DNA of 64,000 nucleotides from Simplicispira metamorpha (GTDB taxonomy: Bacteria > Pseudomonadota > Gammaproteobacteria > Burkholderiales > Burkholderiaceae_C): positions 62,001 to 126,000 of the forward strand of contig NZ_SLXH01000002.1 of NCBI RefSeq assembly GCF_004341365.1. The letters are read 5' to 3'. Of the stretch, positions 58,607 to 64,000 are shown piece after piece; positions within the stretch are counted from its first letter, which is position 1, and each line of letters opens with the position of its first letter. The position numbers and the translations under genes were made by a program. A model generated the notes under the pieces. It saw only the letters and a program-made list of their open reading frames with translations, made no database searches and was not told where the DNA came from.

Positions 58607-61198
58607 ATGTTGAAAGCCTACCGTGACCACGTGGCCGAGCGCGCAGCGCTGGGCATTCCCCCACTGCCCCTGGATGCCAAGCAAGTAGCCGACCTGATCG
58701 AGCTGATCAAGAACCCGCCCGCTGGTGAAGATGCCTTCTTGCTCGATTTGCTCACGCACCGCGTGCCCCCTGGTGTGGACGATGCCGCCAAGGTCAAGGC
58801 CTCGTTCCTGGCCGCTGTCGCCCACGGCGACGTGCAAGTTGCGCTGATTTCCAAGGCCAAGGCCACCGAGCTGCTGGGCACCATGGTCGGTGGCTACAAC
58901 GTCCACCCCCTGATTGAGCTGCTGGAGGACACCGATGTGGCCGCCGTGGCTGCCGAAGCGCTGAAAAAGACGCTGCTGATGTTCGACTTCTTCAACGACG
59001 TTGCTGACAAAGCCAAGGCGGGCAATGCCAAAGCCAAGGAAGTGATGCAATCGTGGGCCAATGCCGAGTGGTTCACCAGCCGCCCCGAAGTCGAGAAGAA
59101 AATCACCGTCACCGTGTTCAAGGTGCCCGGCGAAACCAACACCGACGACCTCTCGCCTGCGCCCGATGCCTGGAGCCGTCCCGACATCCCGCTGCACTAC
59201 CTGGCGATGTTGAAGAACACGCGCCCTGACGCAGCCTTCAAGCCCGAAGAAGACGGCAAGCGCGGCCCCATGCAGTTCATCGACGACCTGAAGAAAAAGG
59301 GCCATCTGGTGGCCTACGTCGGCGACGTGGTGGGCACGGGCTCCAGCCGCAAGTCGGCCACCAACTCCATCGTTTGGGCCACCGGCCAAGACATCCCCTT
59401 CGTGCCCAACAAACGCTTTGGTGGCGTGACCCTGGGCGGCAAGATCGCTCCCATCTTCTTCAACACGCAAGAAGACTCGGGCTCGCTGCCCATCGAAGTG
59501 GACGTCTCCAAGCTCGAAATGGGTGACGTCATCGACGTGCTGCCCTACGACGGCAAGATCGTCAAAAACGGCGAAACCGTGGCTGAATTCGCGCTCAAGA
59601 GCGACGTGCTGTTTGACGAAGTGCGCGCCGGCGGCCGTATCAACCTGATCATTGGCCGCAGCCTGACCGCCAAGGCCCGTGAATTTTTGGGCCTGAGCGC
59701 TTCTACGCTGTTCCGCCTGCCCACTGCCCCGGCAGAGTCGAAGGCTGGCTTCACGCTGGCGCAAAAAATGGTGGGCCGCGCCGTCGGTCTGCCCGAAGGC
59801 CAGGGCGTGCGCCCCGGTACCTACTGCGAACCCAAGATGACCACCGTCGGTTCGCAAGACACCACCGGCCCCATGACCCGCGACGAGCTGAAAGACCTGG
59901 CTTGCCTGGGCTTCTCGGCCGATCTGGTCATGCAATCGTTCTGCCACACCGCCGCCTACCCCAAGTCGGTGGACGTGAAAACGCACCGCGAACTGCCTGC
60001 CTTCATCAGCAACCGTGGCGGTGTGGCCCTGCGCCCCGGCGACGGTGTGATCCACAGCTGGCTCAACCGCCTGCTGCTGCCCGACACCGTGGGCACCGGT
60101 GGCGATTCGCACACCCGCTTCCCCATCGGCATTTCCTTCCCCGCAGGCTCCGGTCTGGTGGCCTTTGGTGCCGCCACGGGCGTGATGCCGCTGGACATGC
60201 CTGAATCCATCCTGGTGCGCTTCAAGGGCGAAATGCAGCCTGGCGTGACCCTGCGCGATCTGGTGCATGCGATTCCGCTGTACGCCATCAAGCAAGGTCT
60301 GCTCACGGTGGCCAAGGCGGGCAAGGTCAATGCCTTCTCGGGCCGTATCCTGGAAATCGAAGGCCTGCCCGACCTGAAGGTCGAGCAAGCGTTTGAGCTG
60401 TCGGACGCGTCCGCCGAGCGCTCCGCTGCGGGCTGCACCATCAAGCTCAACAAAGAGCCGGTGGCTGAATACCTGCGCTCGAACATCGTGCTGATGAAGA
60501 ACATGATCGCTGACGGTTATGCCGACGCCAAGACGCTGGCCCGCCGCATCGAGAAGGTCGAAGCCTGGTTGGCCAACCCCAACCTGCTCGAAGCCGACAA
60601 GGATGCCGAATACGCCGCCGTGATCGAAATCGACCTGGCTGACATCAAGGAACCCATCGTCTGCTGCCCCAACGATCCGGACGACGCCAAGTTCCTGTCT
60701 GAAGTGGCTGGCACCAAGATTGACGAGTCCTTCATCGGTTCGTGCATGACCAACATCGGCCATTTCCGTGCTGCCGCCAAGCTGCTGGGCGGCCAGCGCG
60801 ACATCCCCGTCAAGATGTGGGTGGCTCCGCCCACCAAGATGGACCAGTCCGAGCTGATCAAGGAAGGCCATTACGCCGCGTTTGGCGCCTCCGGTGCGCG
60901 CACCGAAATGCCCGGCTGCTCGCTGTGCATGGGCAACCAGGCGCAGGTGCGTGAAGGCGCCACGGTCATTTCGACCAGCACGCGCAACTTCCCCAACCGC
61001 CTGGGCAAGAACACCAACGTGTTCCTGGGCTCGGCCGAGTTGGCCGCCATTGCCTCCAAGCTGGGCAAGCTGCCGACCAAGGAAGAGTACTTGGCCGCGA
61101 TGGGCGTGATCGACGCCGACAAGGCCAGCGTGTACCGCTACATGAACTTCGACCAGATCGAAGAGTACGCCGACGTGGCCAAGGGCGTTGCCGCCTGA
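58607..61198 (+). CDS. acnB: Aconitate hydratase B
   Basis: An 863-residue bifunctional aconitase/2-methylisocitrate dehydratase. The AcnB-specific N-terminal HEAT-like domain starts [22 protein letters not shown]. The swivel domain contains [13 protein letters not shown]. The [4Fe-4S] ligands are Cys in [12 protein letters not shown] and the pair in [14 protein letters not shown]. Length matches E. coli AcnB (865). It is the last gene of the mdh-side TCA group and is followed by a strong terminator. Confidence 0.97.
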   Translation: MLKAYRDHVAERAALGIPPLPLDAKQVADLIELIKNPPAGEDAFLLDLLTHRVPPGVDDAAKVKASFLAAVAHGDVQVALISKAKATELLGTMVGGYNVHPLIELLEDTDVAAVAAEALKKTLLMFDFFNDVADKAKAGNAKAKEVMQSWANAEWFTSRPEVEKKITVTVFKVPGETNTDDLSPAPDAWSRPDIPLHYLAMLKNTRPDAAFKPEEDGKRGPMQFIDDLKKKGHLVAYVGDVVGTGSSRKSATNSIVWATGQDIPFVPNKRFGGVTLGGKIAPIFFNTQEDSGSLPIEVDVSKLEMGDVIDVLPYDGKIVKNGETVAEFALKSDVLFDEVRAGGRINLIIGRSLTAKAREFLGLSASTLFRLPTAPAESKAGFTLAQKMVGRAVGLPEGQGVRPGTYCEPKMTTVGSQDTTGPMTRDELKDLACLGFSADLVMQSFCHTAAYPKSVDVKTHRELPAFISNRGGVALRPGDGVIHSWLNRLLLPDTVGTGGDSHTRFPIGISFPAGSGLVAFGAATGVMPLDMPESILVRFKGEMQPGVTLRDLVHAIPLYAIKQGLLTVAKAGKVNAFSGRILEIEGLPDLKVEQAFELSDASAERSAAGCTIKLNKEPVAEYLRSNIVLMKNMIADGYADAKTLARRIEKVEAWLANPNLLEADKDAEYAAVIEIDLADIKEPIVCCPNDPDDAKFLSEVAGTKIDESFIGSCMTNIGHFRAAAKLLGGQRDIPVKMWVAPPTKMDQSELIKEGHYAAFGASGARTEMPGCSLCMGNQAQVREGATVISTSTRNFPNRLGKNTNVFLGSAELAAIASKLGKLPTKEEYLAAMGVIDADKASVYRYMNFDQIEEYADVAKGVAA

Positions 61199-61220
61199 GC
61201 CGCCTGTTGCGCTCCTTGAA

Positions 61221-61243
61221 AACCCGCTTCGGCGGGTTTTTTT
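61221..61243 (+). terminator. Rho-independent terminator of acnB
   Basis: AACCCGC and GCGGGTT pair across a TTCG-type loop, followed by a run of seven T. It lies 22 bases after the acnB stop. Confidence 0.93.
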
Positions 61244-61320
61244 GTATCTGATACGCCCCGGATTGCCGCATCTGCTGCTGTGATTGCGGTGCGGGCTGCG
61301 CCATAGTCAAGACCTTGGCA

Positions 61321-61344
61321 CAGGGGCGCTGCGCAGCGCCCCTG
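61321..61344. repeat. Perfect 24-bp palindrome ahead of ccoG
   Basis: CAGGGGCGCTGC is followed at once by its exact reverse complement. It lies 20 bp ahead of the ccoG ATG and would form a very stable hairpin with a small loop, or be bound by a dimeric protein. The following bases (GTTGTTGTTTTG) are T-rich but not a clean terminator tail. Confidence 0.8.
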
Positions 61345-61364
61345 GTTGTTGTTTTGAGGCTTGC

Positions 61365-62810
61365 ATGTCCCACACTCCCCCCCCACCGCGCGGGAAATCG
61401 CCGCGCAAAGTCATCCCCATCACCCCGGCAGCCGATTCTGGCTCGCTCTACGAAGCCCAGGTCAAGATACAGCCGCGCTCCATTCGCGGCGTGTTTGCCA
61501 ATTGGCGCTGGGCCATGGTGTGGGTCACCCAGTTGTTCTTCTACATCGTGCCCTGGTTGCAGTGGAACGACCGGCAGATGCTGCTGTTTGACCTGGAGCA
61601 GCGGCGCTTTTACCTGTTCGGGCTGCTGCTCTACCCGCAGGATTTCATCTACCTCACGGCACTGCTGATCATTTCGGCGCTGTCGCTGTTTTTGTTCACG
61701 GCGGTGGCGGGGCGGCTGTGGTGCGGCTTTGCCTGCCCGCAGACGGTCTATACCGAAATCTTCATGTGGATCGAGCACCGGGTGGAGGGCGACCGCAGCG
61801 CGCGCCTGCGCCTAGATGCCTCGCCGTGGACGGCGGACAAGCTGTGGCGCAAATCGCTCAAGCAGTTCTTGTGGGTGGCGGTGTCGCTGTGGACGGGCTT
61901 TACCTTCGTCGGCTACTTCGTGCCGATCCGCACCCTGGCCGTCGAGGTGATGGCGCTGCAAGGCGGCTGGCAGATTTTCTGGGTGCTGTTTTATGGCTTG
62001 GCCACCTACGGCAATGCCGGCTTTTTGCGTGAGCAAATCTGCAAATACATGTGCCCGTATGCGCGTTTTCAGAGCGCCATGTTTGACAAAGACACGCTCA
62101 TCGTCACCTACGACACCGAACGTGGCGAGGCGCGTGGCCCGCGCACCAAGGCAGTGGACTACAAGGCGCAGGGACTGGGCGACTGCATTGACTGCACACT
62201 GTGCGTGCAGGTCTGCCCGGTGGGCATCGACATCCGCGATGGCCTGCAGTACGAGTGCATTGGCTGCGGCCTGTGCGTGGACGCCTGCAACTCCGTCATG
62301 GACAAGATGCAGTACCCGCGCGGCCTGATCCGCTACACCACGCCCAACGCCCTGGCCCAGCGCTGGAGCCCGCGCCAGGTGCTGCGCCGCGTAGCCCGCC
62401 CGCGCGTGCTGCTCTACAGCGCAGCGCTCCTGGCCCTGACGCTGGCCATGGTGAGCAGTCTGGTGGTGCGCACCCCGCTCAAGGTGGACGTGATCCGTGA
62501 CCGTGGCGTGCTGGCGCGCCAGGTAGAGCGCGGGCAGATCGAGAACGTGTACCGCCTGCAAATCGCCAACGCCACCGAGGTGCCCCAGCGCTACCGTCTG
62601 GCGGCCAGCGGCCTGGAGGGGTTGCATGTGGCTTCGGACACCGAGGTGGACGTGGCCGCCGCCGAGGCGCGCTGGGTGGTGGTGCGCCTGCGCCTGCCTG
62701 CGGGTGTGGTGGCCGCAGCGGGATCGCACCCCGTGGTGCTGGAGATCACGGCCACGGGCGATGCAGCAGTGCAGCTGCGTGAGAAAACCACTTTCCTGGT
62801 GCCGCGCTGA
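61365..62810 (+). CDS. ccoG: Cytochrome cbb3 oxidase accessory protein CcoG (FixG)
   Basis: A 481-residue membrane ferredoxin-like protein that reduces copper for assembly of the cbb3 oxidase. Membrane helices lie at about 40-60, 85-105, 160-180, 195-215 and 345-365. LWCGFACPQTVYTEIFMWIE is the conserved CcoG motif. Two ferredoxin clusters read CIDCTLCVQVCPVGID and CIGCGLCVDACNSVMDKM. The C-terminal 110 residues form an Ig-like domain. The ATG at 61365 is the normal start. No ccoNOP or ccoS gene is next to it in this window, so it is separated from the usual operon. Confidence 0.94.
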   Translation: MSHTPPPPRGKSPRKVIPITPAADSGSLYEAQVKIQPRSIRGVFANWRWAMVWVTQLFFYIVPWLQWNDRQMLLFDLEQRRFYLFGLLLYPQDFIYLTALLIISALSLFLFTAVAGRLWCGFACPQTVYTEIFMWIEHRVEGDRSARLRLDASPWTADKLWRKSLKQFLWVAVSLWTGFTFVGYFVPIRTLAVEVMALQGGWQIFWVLFYGLATYGNAGFLREQICKYMCPYARFQSAMFDKDTLIVTYDTERGEARGPRTKAVDYKAQGLGDCIDCTLCVQVCPVGIDIRDGLQYECIGCGLCVDACNSVMDKMQYPRGLIRYTTPNALAQRWSPRQVLRRVARPRVLLYSAALLALTLAMVSSLVVRTPLKVDVIRDRGVLARQVERGQIENVYRLQIANATEVPQRYRLAASGLEGLHVASDTEVDVAAAEARWVVVRLRLPAGVVAAAGSHPVVLEITATGDAAVQLREKTTFLVPR

Positions 62811-62842
62811 GCTGCCGCCAGCCGCCGCGCGGCTCCAGCGGC

Positions 62843-64000
62843 CTACGCCGCTGCTGCGCTGATCTGGCCCAGCGTGGCCAGCGCCTGCTCGGTGCGCGCG
62901 TTCCAGGTGTGGCCATAGTTCAGGCGCAGGCAGTTGGTGAAGGCGTGCGAGGCCGAGAAAATCGGCCCCGGCGCCACGCTGATGCCCTGCGCCAGCGCCT
63001 GGCGGTGGATGTGCAGCGCATCGCAGCCTTCGGGCAGTTCCACCCACAGAAAATAGCCGCCCTCGGGCCGCGTGGCCCGCGTGCCAGGGGGAAAGTAATG
63101 CCCCACGGCCTGGGCAAACACCGCCTGCTGCGCCGCCAGCGCCGCGCGCAGCTTGCGCAGGTGTTTGTCGAAACCGCCGCGCTCCAGGTACAGCGCCAGT
63201 GCCGCCTGGGCCGGTGCCGAGGCGCTCAGCGTGCTGGTCAGTTTGTGCCGCGCCACGGCGCGGGTAAAGCGTCCCGGCGCGGCCCAGCCGATGCGGTAGC
63301 CCGGCGCCAGCGATTTGGAGAACGAGCCGCAGTGCAGCACCAGCCCTTCGGTGTCAAACGCCTTGGCGGGCAGTGGGCGATGGTCGCCAAAATACAGCTC
63401 GGCGTACACATCGTCCTCAATCAGTGCTACGCCGTGGCGGGTGGTCAAGGCGACCAGCGCTTTTTTCTTGGCTTCGGGCATCAGGCTGCCCAGCGGATTC
63501 TGGAAGGTGGTCATCAGCCAGCAGGCTTTGGGGCGGTGGCGCACGATGGCCGCCTCCAGCGCGGCCAGGTCAATGCCCTCGCGCGGGTGGGTGGGCACCT
63601 CGATGGCATGCAGGCCCATGCGCTCCAGCGACTGTAAGGCAGCGTAAAACGTGGGCGATTCCACCACCACCGCATCGCCCGCGCGCGTGACGGCGGTCAG
63701 GCACAGGTTCAGTGCTTCCAGGGCGCCGTTGGTGATGACGATGTCGTCCGCAGACACCGGCATGCCCGCCGCCAGGTAGCGCAGCGCGATCTGGCGGCGC
63801 AGGTCGGCATGGCCGGGCGTGAGGTCGTCCACCGAGCGCCACGGGTCCAGCGACTTGGCACTGGTGGCCAGTGCCTGGCCCAGGCGTTGCAGCGGGTACA
63901 GCAGCGGGCTGGGAAAGGCCGAACCCAGTGGCACCACATCGCGCGCCATGCTGGACTCCAGCACCTCGAACACGCGCTCGCTCACATCGACGGCAATCGA
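62843..64000 (-). CDS. MocR/GntR-type PLP-dependent regulator (3' part; N-terminus beyond window)
   Basis: The frame is open to the window edge; 385 residues are visible. They form a fold-type I aminotransferase domain: SVDDLTPGHADLRRQIALRYL, the N/P region FQNPLGSLMPEAKK, IEDDVYAELYFG with the cofactor Asp and Tyr, and the PLP Lys in SFSKSLAPGYRIGW. The stretch IAVDVSERVFEVLESSMARDVVPLGSAFP is what links a GntR winged helix to its aminotransferase domain in MocR regulators (PdxR, GabR), so a DNA-binding domain is expected just outside the window. A GTG near 63985 could suggest a complete stand-alone enzyme, but it lies inside the linker. The target gene is unknown. Confidence 0.82.
   Translation of the reverse strand, partial: SIAVDVSERVFEVLESSMARDVVPLGSAFPSPLLYPLQRLGQALATSAKSLDPWRSVDDLTPGHADLRRQIALRYLAAGMPVSADDIVITNGALEALNLCLTAVTRAGDAVVVESPTFYAALQSLERMGLHAIEVPTHPREGIDLAALEAAIVRHRPKACWLMTTFQNPLGSLMPEAKKKALVALTTRHGVALIEDDVYAELYFGDHRPLPAKAFDTEGLVLHCGSFSKSLAPGYRIGWAAPGRFTRAVARHKLTSTLSASAPAQAALALYLERGGFDKHLRKLRAALAAQQAVFAQAVGHYFPPGTRATRPEGGYFLWVELPEGCDALHIHRQALAQGISVAPGPIFSASHAFTNCLRLNYGHTWNARTEQALATLGQISAAAA

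Noticed and set aside
61199-61364. An FNR site ahead of ccoG
   Set aside because: ccoG genes are often FNR-controlled, but no TTGAT-N4-ATCAA-like sequence with acceptable match is present in this gap.

Overview
The window is GC-rich, densely coded DNA from a betaproteobacterium, most likely of the family Comamonadaceae (Acidovorax/Comamonas-like). The signs are the gltA-sdhEBADC / GntR / mdh / acnB neighbourhood, the pyrG-kdsA-eno-ftsB string, the coaBC-dut pair, a Bug/TctC-type binding protein, and heavy Ala/Leu/GC3 codon use. It looks chromosomal: I see no transposase, phage, plasmid, tRNA, rRNA or CRISPR sequence.

Layout. Positions 1-6953 (minus strand) hold a chemosensory operon: an MCP-like protein with a CheZ-like motif, a CheY-like regulator, a STAS protein, CheA with an unusual MshEN-like insert, a poly-HAMP chemoreceptor, and the start of cheW. 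Positions 7265-13559 hold an AEC carrier, a TctC binding protein, a macro-domain protein behind an FNR-type promoter, two tandem EAL-HDOD paralogues and a DUF455 protein. Positions 13648-28321 are housekeeping: gamma carbonic anhydrase, Hsp33, FtsB, enolase, KdsA, PyrG, CoaBC, Dut, SlyD, a ribosomal oxygenase, BamC, DapA and several small unknown proteins. Positions 28337-49373 carry an MFS carrier, topoisomerase IV (parE, parC), a second chemoreceptor, RidA, ComEC, a GNAT enzyme, a methyltransferase, DusC, AmtB with a sigma-54 promoter, an acyltransferase, Rnk, EptA, and the formaldehyde detoxification pair frmA-frmB. Positions 49540-61198 form a TCA-cycle block: gltA, sdhE, sdhB, sdhA, sdhD and sdhC on the minus strand, then a GntR regulator, then mdh, a CitE-like lyase and acnB on the plus strand. 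The window ends with ccoG and a truncated MocR-type regulator.

Three things stand out. First, the chemosensory operon joins a receptor-like protein carrying a CheZ-type FQDxxxQ motif, a CheA carrying a tandem motif typical of c-di-GMP-binding MshEN domains, and a receptor with near-identical 273-bp HAMP-linker repeats; two degenerate EAL-HDOD proteins lie about 3 kb away. Second, a dispersed repeat of about 55-60 bp with two small hairpins occurs ten times. Six copies lie between co-directional genes and four lie in frame inside genes (DUF455, coaBC, comEC, citE-like). Third, several promoters or operators can be read directly: an FNR-type site for the macro-domain gene, sigma-54 for amtB, and a palindromic operator inside the predicted promoter of the GntR gene facing mdh.

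All functional calls come from reading motifs by eye; no database search was run.
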